Source: Phycisphaerae bacterium
GTDB lineage: Bacteria; Planctomycetota; Phycisphaerae; Phycisphaerales; SM1A02
Assembly (NCBI GenBank): GCA_016795065.1
Contig: JAEUIU010000062.1
Coordinates: 1 to 35,711, forward strand
DNA: 35,711 nt
Direction of reading: 5' to 3'
Shown here: piece by piece, positions 21,449-30,040 of the stretch
How the letters are laid out: each line of letters opens with the position of its first letter
Position numbering within the stretch: position 1 is the stretch's first letter
Made by a program: the position numbers and the translations under genes
The notes under the pieces: generated by a model
The model's input: only the letters and a program-made list of their open reading frames with translations
The model's database searches: none
What the model was told of the DNA's origin: nothing

Positions 21449-22303
21449 TTATGACTGCGACGATTCGGAAGGCTCCTGGCGGGCCTGCAGCCGGAGCTCC
21501 ACCACCGTGGGCGAGCCCGGACGGGCGATCTCGACCTTGGCCCGCTCGACGGTTCGGCCGTCACGAGCAAGCTCGAGCTCGACACGCAGCGGACCGGTGC
21601 GCGTCGATTCGCGGCGCTTCGCGATCACGGTGCGCATCGATGGCGCGCCGAACACGTCCAGGTCGTAGCCGTCGTTCAGGCGGGACAGGACTGCGTCCAG
21701 CGTCATCGCCTCGACATCCTGCGAGGGAAGCGGGTCGTCGGAGTCCCCAACGATCTGCCGGACGATCGGCCGGGCCCGTCGCACACCGTCTGTGCCGCGC
21801 ACCCACGAGCCACTCGCATCGCGCCCGAAGGTCACGCGCCACGTCCCTTCCTTTTGGTCGGCAAGGCCGCCGATGAGGTAGCCCTCCGAGGTGGGTGGCG
21901 GCCCGGGCCGGAACTCCACCTCTCCAGTGAGGAGTCGCCGGGCCAGCGGGCCGCCCCACTTCGTGACGCGGATCTCGTACGTGCGAGCGGCTGTCGCAAA
22001 ATGACGCTGTGCGGTGCGCACGAGTTCCGCCGCGGTGGCGGTCTGCGGACCGACGAATGGCATCGCAAGCATGACCGCCAGCGCGACCATCGCGGCGGTG
22101 GCAAGAGCTCGGGCAAGCAACACGCGCGAAGCGCCTGAGCGCGAATCGCCAATGGGCTCGTCCACGGGACCGCCGCGGGCATCAAGCTCGATGCGCTCGC
22201 GGTCGGCGAGTCCAGCCAGCAGGCCATGGATGACGTCGTCGGTGAGTTGGTTCGGCGCACCATCATTGGGTCGATCAGCCGTTGAGTGATTCACGTCGGT
22301 CAT
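21449..22303 (-). CDS. Single-TM protein paired with ECF sigma factor
   Basis: The 284-aa protein has a polar N-terminus of about 58 residues, one TM helix (about 61-85, VLLARALATAAMVALAVMLA) and a long extracytoplasmic domain beginning TAAELVRTAQRHFATAARTY. The domain looks like the LolA/MucB fold seen in some sigma-associated proteins, judged by eye only. The ATG overlaps the sigma gene stop by four bases and has GGAG upstream, so the two are coupled. The natural reading is a membrane regulator of the sigma factor, possibly an anti-sigma. No zinc-binding HxxxCxxC motif of the ZAS type is visible in the cytoplasmic part. A longer reading upstream to 23011 runs antiparallel to nothing useful and is rejected. 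Confidence 0.72.
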   Translation of the reverse strand: MTDVNHSTADRPNDGAPNQLTDDVIHGLLAGLADRERIELDARGGPVDEPIGDSRSGASRVLLARALATAAMVALAVMLAMPFVGPQTATAAELVRTAQRHFATAARTYEIRVTKWGGPLARRLLTGEVEFRPGPPPTSEGYLIGGLADQKEGTWRVTFGRDASGSWVRGTDGVRRARPIVRQIVGDSDDPLPSQDVEAMTLDAVLSRLNDGYDLDVFGAPSMRTVIAKRRESTRTGPLRVELELARDGRTVERAKVEIARPGSPTVVELRLQARQEPSESSQS

Positions 22304-22902
22304 GGGAGATTCTCCGCACGCGACAGGGCCGCCGCGGGAAGGAGTCGTTTTCGTTCGAGGCACTTGGCTAGCAGGGCTCGGGCCCGCGAGGCTCGCTTGC
22401 AGGTGGCATCCTCGGAGAGGCCCGTCGCCACCGCGATCGACACCAGCGATTGCCCGAGGAAGTAGTGCCGCTCGACGACTTCGCGTGCGGCATCGGGAAG
22501 CGCCTCCATGCACTGTCGAAGTCCGATCGCGAGGTCGTCCGGCTCGTTGCGGGCCGCAAGGCGATCGAACTGGCGGCCCACGACGCGCATCCTCTCGATC
22601 TCGTGTTGGGCCGTGTCCAGAATGCGACGCCGTCGTAACTCCATCCGAATCGCCGCGAACACGACGTTGGCGGCGATCCCCCGCAACCACGGCCCAAGCG
22701 GGCGTGACATGTCGTACTCGGCGCGGCGGGACCAAGCAATGGTCAGGGTTTCCTGGACAAAGTCGTCCACGCGATCGCTCCCCCGGACGCGACCTCGGCA
22801 CGCGGCAGCGACAAAGGCGACGAGGAGGTAGCGCTCCCGAAGAAGTGCCGCTCGAAAGTCGTCGTCCTGGCCTTCGAGTGTGGTCTGGTCGGTATCCGAC
22901 AA
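22300..22902 (-). CDS. ECF-type RNA polymerase sigma factor
   Basis: The 200-aa protein has region 2 (DRVDDFVQETLTIAWSRRAE, then GPWLRGIAANVVFAAIR) and region 4 (EALPDAAREVVERHYFLGQS followed by SIAVATGLSEDATCKRASRA), with a short linker. There is no extra domain. The start is TTG at 22902, supported by GAGGA seven bases upstream. It directs polymerase to a set of envelope or stress genes that cannot be named here. Its partner gene overlaps it downstream, and 312 bp of non-coding DNA lie upstream, sufficient for an autoregulated promoter, although I saw no clear GGAAC-type ECF consensus. Confidence 0.88.
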   Translation of the reverse strand: MSDTDQTTLEGQDDDFRAALLRERYLLVAFVAAACRGRVRGSDRVDDFVQETLTIAWSRRAEYDMSRPLGPWLRGIAANVVFAAIRMELRRRRILDTAQHEIERMRVVGRQFDRLAARNEPDDLAIGLRQCMEALPDAAREVVERHYFLGQSLVSIAVATGLSEDATCKRASRARALLAKCLERKRLLPAAALSRAENLP

Positions 22903-23214
22903 GGGGGGTCCTCAGACGATTCGGATGGACGGGCGGCCGTCCCGGCTCCTCCACACGGTGGCAAGCGCCTGCGCGGATCTGCCATGCATCGACGCAACTG
23001 CAGCGTGGCACCGGAATTTGTTTCCAGCGCGCGACTCCTGACTACCTGAGTCGACGAATCCCCATCGACACCCCGCTTCCCCCTTTGGCCAACTTCGTTC
23101 CCAGCGTCAGCCGGGGTTATCCGACTGGCCGAACCGCCTTGGACGCCATCGCTCAGCCCGCACCGCCGGGTTACCATCGGTCGTTCGTCTCACGACATCT
23201 GGAGCCTACCCACC
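22903..23214. other. Intergenic region between divergent sigma and repeat-protein genes
   Basis: These 312 bp separate the TTG start of the sigma factor (minus) from the ATG of the Cys-rich repeat protein (plus), so they should hold two divergent promoters. A small inverted repeat GGAATTTGTTTCC occurs near 23014-23026, and a TACCAT hexamer lies about 45 bp before the plus-strand ATG. I found no promoter pair with correct spacing, no RNA gene and no reliable ORF. Confidence 0.5.
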
Positions 23215-23997
23215 ATGCGAAACCTCTCCGCTCTCGCCGCCGCCCTCCTCGCCTCCACGGCCCTGGCCGTCTCCAGCGCCCAGAACCCACCGGCCGCGCC
23301 GGCAGCACCAGCCAAGGAAGCCCCGCAGGAGACGGGCAAGGCGCCGGCGAAGCCCGAGACCCAACGGGGCGCTCCGGCGAGCAAGGGCGCGAAGCCCAAC
23401 GTCGCCGGGTTCGTCGGTGACCCGTATCCGCTCGACACGTGCCCGGTCGCTGGTGAGAAGCTCGGCGCCGACGCTGTCACGGTCGTCCTCAAGGACCAGA
23501 AGGATCCGCTGCAGGAGGGACGCCAAATCCGCTTCTGCTGCAAGGAGTGTGTCGCGAAGTTCGAAGCCAAGCCGGCCGAATACATCGCGAAGCTCGACGC
23601 CGAGATCATCCGGCTGAATGCGGCGAGCTATCCCCTCAGCCGCTGCCTCGTGATGGAGAACGAAACGTTAGAAGGCGACGCCAAGACCATCGTCTACGGC
23701 AACCGCTGCTACAAGGCATGCTGCAAGAAGTGTGTCGGCTCGTTCCAGCGCAACCCGGGCAAGTTTGTCGCCGCCTACGAGAGCGCTGTCATCGCCCAAC
23801 AGGCCGAGAACTACCCGCTCGACACCTGCGTCGTCAGCGGCGAGAAGATCGGCGAGAAGCACGTTGAGTTCGTGGTCGGTTCGAAGCTCGTTCGGGCCTG
23901 CTGCGACGATTGTGCGAAGAAGGTGCTGACCAATCCGGCCCCGTACCTGGCGAAGATCACTGCCGCCTCGAACGGCGATGCCGCAACCAAAAAGTGA
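23215..23997 (+). CDS. Secreted three-repeat Cys-rich (YHS/TRASH-like) protein
   Basis: The 260-aa protein has a Sec signal (residues 1-22), an Ala/Pro-rich linker to about 62 and three tandem repeats of about 65 residues. Each repeat has YPLxxC at its start and CCxxC about 25-33 residues later, then a helix ending in NPxxY/F or KPAEY. The cysteines are C76/C108-C109-C112, C144/C169-C170-C173 (plus C165) and C205/C229-C230-C233. The pattern resembles the YHS and TRASH metal-binding domains, so binding of Cu or another soft metal in the periplasm is a reasonable inference. The next gene is a paralogue that lacks these cysteines. The start is well placed before the signal peptide. Confidence 0.78.
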   Translation: MRNLSALAAALLASTALAVSSAQNPPAAPAAPAKEAPQETGKAPAKPETQRGAPASKGAKPNVAGFVGDPYPLDTCPVAGEKLGADAVTVVLKDQKDPLQEGRQIRFCCKECVAKFEAKPAEYIAKLDAEIIRLNAASYPLSRCLVMENETLEGDAKTIVYGNRCYKACCKKCVGSFQRNPGKFVAAYESAVIAQQAENYPLDTCVVSGEKIGEKHVEFVVGSKLVRACCDDCAKKVLTNPAPYLAKITAASNGDAATKK

Positions 23998-24080
23998 CTC
24001 CAAAGGGCGAATCAGTAGCAAGCCCCAAAGGCGGCTTCTGGAATGTTCGCAAACCCTGACGATCGACGAAGGTACGCCCC

Positions 24081-24974
24081 GTGACCATGCGCGTTTCAGC
24101 TCTCTTCCTCCCAGTTCTGGCGACGACGGCCCTTTGCCCGTCGATCCTTCTCGCCCACGGCACCGCGCCTCCGGCCGCCCCACCGGCCGTGACCGCCCCG
24201 CCGCCGACCAAGGCGGAGAACGACCGACTGGCGCTCATCCTCCGCCTTCCTCCAGCGAACGCGGCCGGGTTCGTCGGCGATCCCTATCCCTTCGACACCT
24301 GCTTCGTGACGGGCGAACCGTTAGGCGACCATCCCGTGGTCCTGGTTCTGAAGGACCAGCGCGACGCGCTTCAGGAGGGCCGCCAGCTCAAGTTCGCGAG
24401 CGAGGAGGCCAAGACCAAGTTCCTCGCCGACCAACGGGACTACCTTCTCAAGCTCGACAGGATGATCGTGTCGAAGTTTGCCGCGTCTTATCCACTTGAT
24501 CGCGACGTCGTCGAGATCGACCGAATCATCGAGGAGCGCGATGAGTTCGTCTTCGGCAACCGCTGTTACGTGGTCGGGCGAATGAAGAACATCGACAACT
24601 TCGTCAAGCAGTCAGGACGTTACGTCAAGACCTATGACAAGCTGATCACGACCAAGCAGCGGGGCCACTACCCGCTCGACACCTCACTGGTGTCAGGCGA
24701 GAAGCTGCCCGAGAAGCCCTATGACCTAGTCATCGGCGCAAGGCTGATTCGGCTCGTCGATGAGGCGGAGGCGAAGCAGCTTCTTGAAAATCCCCTCCCG
24801 TACCTGGCCAAGCTGCCGCCGCTGAAGGGTGACGCGGGCGCGCCGCCGAACGAAAGGGCGAAAGAGGCCGAGACGAAGAAGGAAGAGGCCGGGAGGCCAT
24901 CGACGCCGCCGGCTCGCCCAGAAGGCGGGCGCGAGGGCGGGCGTGAGGGACGGCCGGGCGAGACAACTCGGTAA
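24081..24974 (+). CDS. Paralogue of the Cys-rich repeat protein, cysteines lost
   Basis: The 297-aa protein shares the overall plan of the gene before it: signal peptide, Ala/Pro linker, AAGFVGDPYPFDTCFVTGEP and three repeats with YPLD starts. The CCxxC positions read ASEEA, GRMKN and LVDEA, so none of the three repeats keeps the ligand set; only C74 and C162 remain in the repeat region. A Lys/Glu then Gly/Arg-rich tail of about 45 residues is extra. Initiation is GTG at 24081 with GAAGG upstream, or ATG at 24087. It begins 83 bp after the first paralogue and is followed after 24 bp by a symporter gene, so it may be co-transcribed. The role is unknown; loss of metal binding is a reading from sequence. 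Confidence 0.75.
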   Translation: MTMRVSALFLPVLATTALCPSILLAHGTAPPAAPPAVTAPPPTKAENDRLALILRLPPANAAGFVGDPYPFDTCFVTGEPLGDHPVVLVLKDQRDALQEGRQLKFASEEAKTKFLADQRDYLLKLDRMIVSKFAASYPLDRDVVEIDRIIEERDEFVFGNRCYVVGRMKNIDNFVKQSGRYVKTYDKLITTKQRGHYPLDTSLVSGEKLPEKPYDLVIGARLIRLVDEAEAKQLLENPLPYLAKLPPLKGDAGAPPNERAKEAETKKEEAGRPSTPPARPEGGREGGREGRPGETTR

Positions 24975-24998
24975 ACCATTCGACGGCTTCCGAGCACC

Positions 24999-26297
24999 TT
25001 GTTGAAGATCCCCCTTCACATCAAGATCCTGTTGGGGCTTGCCCTCGGCATTGCCGCTGGACTTGCCCTCAACGCGTGGGGAGGATCGATTCGCTCCGCC
25101 GCGGGAGACGGGACGTTCGCCGCGGGCGCGATCACGTTCGTCGTCAACCTCAATCAGGTGCTCGGCGACCTCTTCAAGCGGTCGCTTCAGTTCATCGCCG
25201 TCCCGATCATCCTCTTCGCGATGATCCTGGCGATCGGATCGTTAGGTGACCTGCGGAAGCTCGGTCGGATCGGCGGCAAGACGGTGGGCATTTTCGCCTG
25301 CACGGCTTTCCTGAGCGTCGGCGTCGGGCTCGCCCTGGTGAACCTCATCCAGCCGGGCGGACCCCGTTTCATCGGACCGGAGGTGCGGGAGCAGTTGCTC
25401 GCCAGCACCCAGTCCGAGAGTGCCGGGCGCGTCGTCACGACATCCAAGTCGGTCAACTCGTGGGATCTCGTCCGCGAGATCGTGCCGACGAACCCGTTCG
25501 ACGCCCTCGCCCGCGGCGACATGCTTCAGGTCGTCGTCTTCGCGCTTCTTCTGGGCATCGCCCTGAGTCTTCTGCCGCGCGAGCGGTCGGCGCCCGTGTT
25601 CGCCGTGGTCGAAGGACTGAACGACGCGTTCATCCTGATCGTGCGGGGCATCATGCACGTGGCACCGTTCGGCGTTTTCTGCCTGATCATTCCGATCGTC
25701 GCCACGCTTGGGTTCAGCGTGCTCGCCTCGCTCGGGGCGTATTGCGTCACGGTGCTCATCGGACTCGCCATCATCCAACTGGTCATCTACCCGACGGTGG
25801 TGCGGATCTTCTCGAGGGTCACCGTTCCCGAGTTCTTCCGCGGCATCTCCCAAGCGCAGATGGTGGCGTTCAGCAGCTCGAGCTCGGCCGCGACGCTGCC
25901 CGTGACCATCGCCAACGTACGCGACCGGCTGAACGTCCCACCCGACATCACCAGCTTCGTCTGTGCGATGGGGGCGAAGATCAACATGGACGGCACCGCC
26001 CTGATGCAGGCGGTCGCGACGGTCTTCCTGGCCCAGTTCTACGCGATCGAACTGAGCGGGGCCCAGCAGGCGTCGATCGTCTTCACGGCGGTCTTCTCGG
26101 CCATCGGCAGCCCGGGCATCCCGTCGGGCGGCATGGTGATGCTGGTGATCGTGCTGCGCTCGGTCGGCGTGCCCGCCGAAGGCATCGCGATGATCCTCGC
26201 GGTCGACCGCATTCTCGACATGTGCCGAACCGTGGTGAACGTGACCGGCGACGCAGCGGTCGCGGTGGCGGTAGCGGGGACGGAGGGGAGGCGGTGA
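24999..26297 (+). CDS. DAACS-family dicarboxylate/amino acid:cation symporter
   Basis: The 432-aa inner-membrane transporter resembles GltP/DctA/GltT. The signature SSSSAATLPVTIANV and the substrate and Na-binding motif AKINMDGTALMQAVATVFLA are present, as is VDRILDMCRTVVNVTGDAA with the conserved aspartates near the C-terminus. The family forms trimers that import aspartate, glutamate or C4-dicarboxylates with Na+ or H+. The substrate cannot be fixed from sequence. Initiation is TTG at 24999 (or the next codon, also TTG). It may be read from the same promoter as the preceding repeat-protein genes, though no functional link is evident. Confidence 0.92.
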   Translation: MLKIPLHIKILLGLALGIAAGLALNAWGGSIRSAAGDGTFAAGAITFVVNLNQVLGDLFKRSLQFIAVPIILFAMILAIGSLGDLRKLGRIGGKTVGIFACTAFLSVGVGLALVNLIQPGGPRFIGPEVREQLLASTQSESAGRVVTTSKSVNSWDLVREIVPTNPFDALARGDMLQVVVFALLLGIALSLLPRERSAPVFAVVEGLNDAFILIVRGIMHVAPFGVFCLIIPIVATLGFSVLASLGAYCVTVLIGLAIIQLVIYPTVVRIFSRVTVPEFFRGISQAQMVAFSSSSSAATLPVTIANVRDRLNVPPDITSFVCAMGAKINMDGTALMQAVATVFLAQFYAIELSGAQQASIVFTAVFSAIGSPGIPSGGMVMLVIVLRSVGVPAEGIAMILAVDRILDMCRTVVNVTGDAAVAVAVAGTEGRR

Positions 26298-26383
26298 GGG
26301 ATTTCCGCGGGGTACCTTAGGGTGTCGACCAAGCTCCGAGAAGAGGGGCAGCCATCATTGCCTTCGGCCGAGCGTCGGCATCA

Positions 26384-28700
26384 TTACCTTGAGGTCTCGC
26401 AGCCCCACTTCGCAATGTATGTCGCCGCCACGACGCCCGCAGTTAAAAAATTGCCTCCCACGTAGAGCGCCGGGCCGCCACCCGAGCCGTCGTCGAAGAC
26501 CGTCAGAGCGTAGACCGCCGTCGTGCCCACACCATTCGAGGAGCCCGACCCGAGCGACGACCACGAGGTGCCGTCCCACTTCGCGATGCGGTTCGCGGTA
26601 ACGCCGCTCGCCGTCGCAAACGAGCCGCCCGCGTACAGCGCCGGGCCCGCCCCTACGCCGTCGTCGAAGACCCAGATTGCGTTGACGGTGCCGTTCACGC
26701 CGTTCGGCACTCCCGCCCCGAGCGGCGACCAAACCGAGCCATCCCACCGCGCAATCCGGCTCGCAGGCAACCCTCCGGCGGTGAGGAAGGAACCACCCGC
26801 ATATAGCGCCGGGCCGCCGGCTGCGCTACTGTCGAAAGCCGCCAAAGCGAAGACGGTGTTGTTGACACCGTTCGCCGCCCCCGTTCCGAGCGGCGACCAA
26901 GCCACGCCATCCCACTTCGCGATCCGATTCGCAGTCACCCCACCGGCCGACGTGAAGACGCCGCCCGCGTATAGCCTCGGACCGTCCCCTGACCCGTTGT
27001 CAAATGCCAAGAGGGCGAAGACGGTGTTGTTCACGCCGTTGGCCGAGCCCGTCCCGAGCGGCGACCAAGAAGTGCCGTCCCACTTAGCGATGCGGTTCGC
27101 AGGTACGCCGCCAGCGGTCGTGAAGGAGCCGCCCGCGTAGAGCGCAGGCCCATCGCCGGCGCCGTCGTCGAAGACCGTCAGGGCAGAGACCCCGTTGCTC
27201 ACGCCGTTCGCCGCGCCCGTCCCGAGCGGTAACCAAGAAGTGCCGTCCCACTTCGCGATCCGATTCGCCGTCACTCCACCAGCCGTCGTGAAGCTACCAC
27301 CCGCGTAGAGAGCCGGGCCATGGCCTGACCCATCGTCAAAGACCGCCAAGGTGTTAACCTCGTCGTTCAAACCGTTCGTCCCGCTGGACTCGAGCGGCAA
27401 CCACGTCGAGCCGTTCCACTTTGCTATTCGGTTCGCTATCACCTCACCTGCTGTCGTGAAGCTCCCACCAGCGTACAGTGCTGGTCCGCCGCCTAGTCCG
27501 TCGTCGAAGACCGTGAACGATTTGACCGGACCGTTCAGGGCATTCGCAGTGCCGGTCACGAGCGGAGACCACGACATACCGTCCCACTTTGCGATCCCCT
27601 TCGCACTCATGGCGCCGACAGTTGAGAAGGTGCCGCCCGTGTAGAGCGATGGGCCGCCTCCCGAGCCGTCGTCGAAGACCGTCAGGGCGTGGACCCCCGG
27701 CGTGCCCAAACCGCCCACGCCATTCGAGGAGCCCGTCCCGAGCGATGACCACGAGGTGCCGTCCCACTTCGCGATCCGGTTCGCCGGTACCCCACCCGCA
27801 GTCGTGAAGATTCCGCCCACGTACAGTGCTGGCCCGCGCCCGGAGCCGTCATCGAAGGCTCCGAGCGCCAAGACGAGACCGCTTACCCCAATCGCCCCTC
27901 TGAACACAAGCGGCGACCACGCCACACCATTCCACCTTGCAATTCGGTTCGCCGTCACCCCGCCCGCCGTGGTGAAGCTGCCGCCTGCGTACAAGGCTGG
28001 TCCGCTTCCTGAGCCATCGTCGAACACGGCGAGTTCGTGTACTTCGCCGCTTACGCCGTTCGCGGCCCCCGCCCCGAGCCCCGACCAAACCGTCCCGTTC
28101 CACTTCGCTACCCGGTTCGCCGCTGCGTTGCCCGCCTGTAGGAAGTCGCCGCCCACAAAGAGCGCCGGTCCTCCTCCCGTGCCGTCGTCGAAAGTTGCGA
28201 AGGAGTTGACCCAACCGTTCCCGCCTGTCGTCCCGTTTCCGAGCTTCGACCAGAACGCGCCATTCCATTTCGCCACCCTATTTGCCGGTGTAAGACCCGC
28301 CGTCGTGAATTCGCCGCCTGCGTAGAGGGCCGGCCCCCCGCCCAAACCGTCGTCAAAAACCGTAAGCGCAGAGACGACGCCGTTGAAACCGAAAGGGTCG
28401 TCGACTGCCGACCACGTTGTGCCGTTCCACTTCGCCATGTAGTTCGCTGGTACCCCACCCGCCGTCTCGAAGTAGCCACCAACGTAGAGCTCGGGGCCGC
28501 CTCCTGAGCCGTCGTCGAAAACAGCGAGGGCGCGAACGGCGCTGCTCAAGCCACTCCCTAGTGGCGACCACGCATTGCCGTCCCACTTCGCTATCCGGCT
28601 CGCCGCCGCGTCGCCCACCGACTCGAACTCGCCAGCCGCATACAGCGCCGGTCCGCCTCCCAATCCGTCGTCGAAGATCGCGAATGCCGCAACGTAGCCG
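26384..28700 (-). repeat. Tandem coding repeats, about 14 units of about 160 bp
   Basis: The DNA encoding the propeller repeats is itself tandemly repetitive, with a period near 162 bp and long identical stretches between units, for example in the segments coding for KWDGTSW and GPALYAGGSFTTAGG. Units from the middle to the C-terminal end (about units 8-13) are the most alike, and the first few are more divergent. Such arrays can gain or lose units by recombination and may be misassembled from short reads. Confidence 0.8.
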
Positions 28701-29290
28701 GAGACACCCGTGGACCCAAACCCCGGAAGCCAACCAAAATCACCCGAGCAACTCGCCTCCGCCGACACGACAATTGTCCCCGCGTCGGTCAGCCCATCCA
28801 GCTCGATGGGTGACACGAGCTTCGTGCCGGTATAGGTCACGCCTCGAATGGAGGCCACCGCAGTCACGTTGAGGGAGCTCGTCCCAGGTCCAACCTCGAC
28901 CTCGAAAGCGAACGCGCCGTCAGGCCCGCTGACGCCTTGCCCGCCTACTTCTGTCACAACAACAGCTTGTTGCGCTGGCGTGCCGTTCGCGAGTACGACG
29001 CTGCCAACGACGAGCGTCTTGAGACACGGCGCTGGACAGGTCCCCCAGCTCCCCAACAGCAACGCAAGATCCGTCGCGTCGACCTGACCAGAGTCATCGA
29101 TATCCGCCGCGGCCGAGACTGAGACGGGTCCCCAGGACCCCAACAGAATGGCGAGGTCCCCTGCTGCGACCACCGTGTCGCCATTCAAGTCTGCCGGACA
29201 GCAGAGGCTGGTGCCACCTCCACTCACACGCGACGAGAACACGAGCGGCAGAAGAGCCACGCAGAGGAAGAGGTAGGAAATGACTCTCAT
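26384..29290 (-). CDS. Secreted propeller-like repeat protein with N-terminal dockerin-like unit
   Basis: The 968-aa protein starts with a Sec signal and a Cys-Cys pair. A dockerin-like double Ca-loop segment covers about residues 31-85 (PADLNGDTVVAAGDLAILLG, then DIDDSGQVDATDLALLLGSW), and a short beta-sandwich-like region covers about 86-180 (carboxypeptidase-regulatory-like by pattern). From about residue 198 there are 14 repeats of about 54 residues with the core FDDGxGxGPALYAGGxF, ANRIAKWDGxxWSPLG; the last is truncated at IAKWGC. The repeats fit a beta-propeller type common in Planctomycetota secretomes. The function is unknown; surface display or extracellular binding is inferred. The gene is solitary, convergent with the symporter gene. 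Confidence 0.85.
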   Translation of the reverse strand: MRVISYLFLCVALLPLVFSSRVSGGGTSLCCPADLNGDTVVAAGDLAILLGSWGPVSVSAAADIDDSGQVDATDLALLLGSWGTCPAPCLKTLVVGSVVLANGTPAQQAVVVTEVGGQGVSGPDGAFAFEVEVGPGTSSLNVTAVASIRGVTYTGTKLVSPIELDGLTDAGTIVVSAEASCSGDFGWLPGFGSTGVSGYVAAFAIFDDGLGGGPALYAAGEFESVGDAAASRIAKWDGNAWSPLGSGLSSAVRALAVFDDGSGGGPELYVGGYFETAGGVPANYMAKWNGTTWSAVDDPFGFNGVVSALTVFDDGLGGGPALYAGGEFTTAGLTPANRVAKWNGAFWSKLGNGTTGGNGWVNSFATFDDGTGGGPALFVGGDFLQAGNAAANRVAKWNGTVWSGLGAGAANGVSGEVHELAVFDDGSGSGPALYAGGSFTTAGGVTANRIARWNGVAWSPLVFRGAIGVSGLVLALGAFDDGSGRGPALYVGGIFTTAGGVPANRIAKWDGTSWSSLGTGSSNGVGGLGTPGVHALTVFDDGSGGGPSLYTGGTFSTVGAMSAKGIAKWDGMSWSPLVTGTANALNGPVKSFTVFDDGLGGGPALYAGGSFTTAGEVIANRIAKWNGSTWLPLESSGTNGLNDEVNTLAVFDDGSGHGPALYAGGSFTTAGGVTANRIAKWDGTSWLPLGTGAANGVSNGVSALTVFDDGAGDGPALYAGGSFTTAGGVPANRIAKWDGTSWSPLGTGSANGVNNTVFALLAFDNGSGDGPRLYAGGVFTSAGGVTANRIAKWDGVAWSPLGTGAANGVNNTVFALAAFDSSAAGGPALYAGGSFLTAGGLPASRIARWDGSVWSPLGAGVPNGVNGTVNAIWVFDDGVGAGPALYAGGSFATASGVTANRIAKWDGTSWSSLGSGSSNGVGTTAVYALTVFDDGSGGGPALYVGGNFLTAGVVAATYIAKWGCETSR

Positions 29291-29584
29291 GAGTGGAACC
29301 TTGGGTGCGGGAGTTCGAAGACAGTTGCCCTTTGGATTGACGCCACTGCGGCTCTAGTACTGACCGGCCAGAGACGCAACTGGATGAAACGGCACTCGCG
29401 ATTCACTCAGGTTGGCGTTTCGTGGCGGCGCCACCGAACCAGGGCAACGCAGCGAAGGCACCGTTCGGCGCTGACCCCACGAGGAGCAACGGGAGCTGTG
29501 CGAATCGAACCAGTGAACGCGACTGCCGCCTGTGCGCAGCGAGGTTCGAATATTCCTATGACTTTCCGAATCCTCGCACACCCC
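29291..29584. other. Non-coding stretch between propeller protein and small ORF
   Basis: These 294 bp lie upstream of the propeller gene and downstream of the minus-strand sigma unit. It should contain the propeller gene promoter. I saw no good promoter pair, no tRNA cloverleaf (only isolated GGTTCGA-type T-loop lookalikes near 29510 and 29555) and no supported ORF. Confidence 0.45.
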
Positions 29585-30040
29585 TCACCCCATCCACCCC
29601 GCCATCGCCGACTCGAACACGCCGGCCCAGGGTTCGGGCATGAGTGCGGAGAGCTCTGAGAACACCTCGATCCACGCCTCTGTCGGCATCGTCGAGAGCC
29701 GTATGCCATGGAATGCCGCGGCGACCGCGACGGCGGTGGCGTAGGTCAGCCATGCGGTGGCCTGGGTCTCCAGATCCGGTGCGGCCGCGACCTCGAGCTT
29801 CGCCGATTCCTTGGCAGCGATGAGCCGGTCGAGCGGAATCGCCGTTGGAACGGGCGATGGGCCGAAACAGGCCTCGAGCCGAAGCGTCGCCCAGCCGTGG
29901 CCGTCGATGCGATGCAGTCGCTCAAGCAGGCTTGACCACGCCTGGCGGGAGGCTCCTGTCGCATAGTGAAGGAGCCTCGTCGCCGCTTCGGCGTCGACCG
30001 ATGTTGGTTCGAAGGAGCGATCGTCCGGTTCAACGCTCAT
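29585..30040 (-). CDS. Small protein overlapping a sigma factor gene
   Basis: The 151-aa soluble protein is rich in Ala and Leu, with helices such as VDAEAATRLLHYATGASRQA, WLTYATAVAVAAAFHGIRL and WIEVFSELSALMPEPWAGVF. There is no signal peptide or convincing TM. The ATG at 30040 has GGAGGAGA upstream and overlaps the sigma stop by 11 bases, so the pair is coupled. I do not recognise the family. Position suggests a sigma-associated regulator, for example an anti-sigma or a chaperone, but no domain supports this. Confidence 0.6.
   Translation of the reverse strand: MSVEPDDRSFEPTSVDAEAATRLLHYATGASRQAWSSLLERLHRIDGHGWATLRLEACFGPSPVPTAIPLDRLIAAKESAKLEVAAAPDLETQATAWLTYATAVAVAAAFHGIRLSTMPTEAWIEVFSELSALMPEPWAGVFESAMAGWMG

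Noticed and set aside
21449..23011. Long minus-strand frame upstream of the sigma partner gene
   Set aside because: The part above 22303 overlaps the sigma factor in another frame, is Arg/Pro-rich and unlike any protein; the real start is the ATG at 22303 with a ribosome site.
26384..28700. Regular repeats considered as a CRISPR array
   Set aside because: The period is about 162 bp, the frame is open throughout and it encodes protein repeats; there are no short repeats with unique spacers.
29505..29565. GGTTCGA-type T-loop lookalikes that hinted at a tRNA
   Set aside because: No matching T-stem, anticodon arm or acceptor stem could be drawn on either strand.
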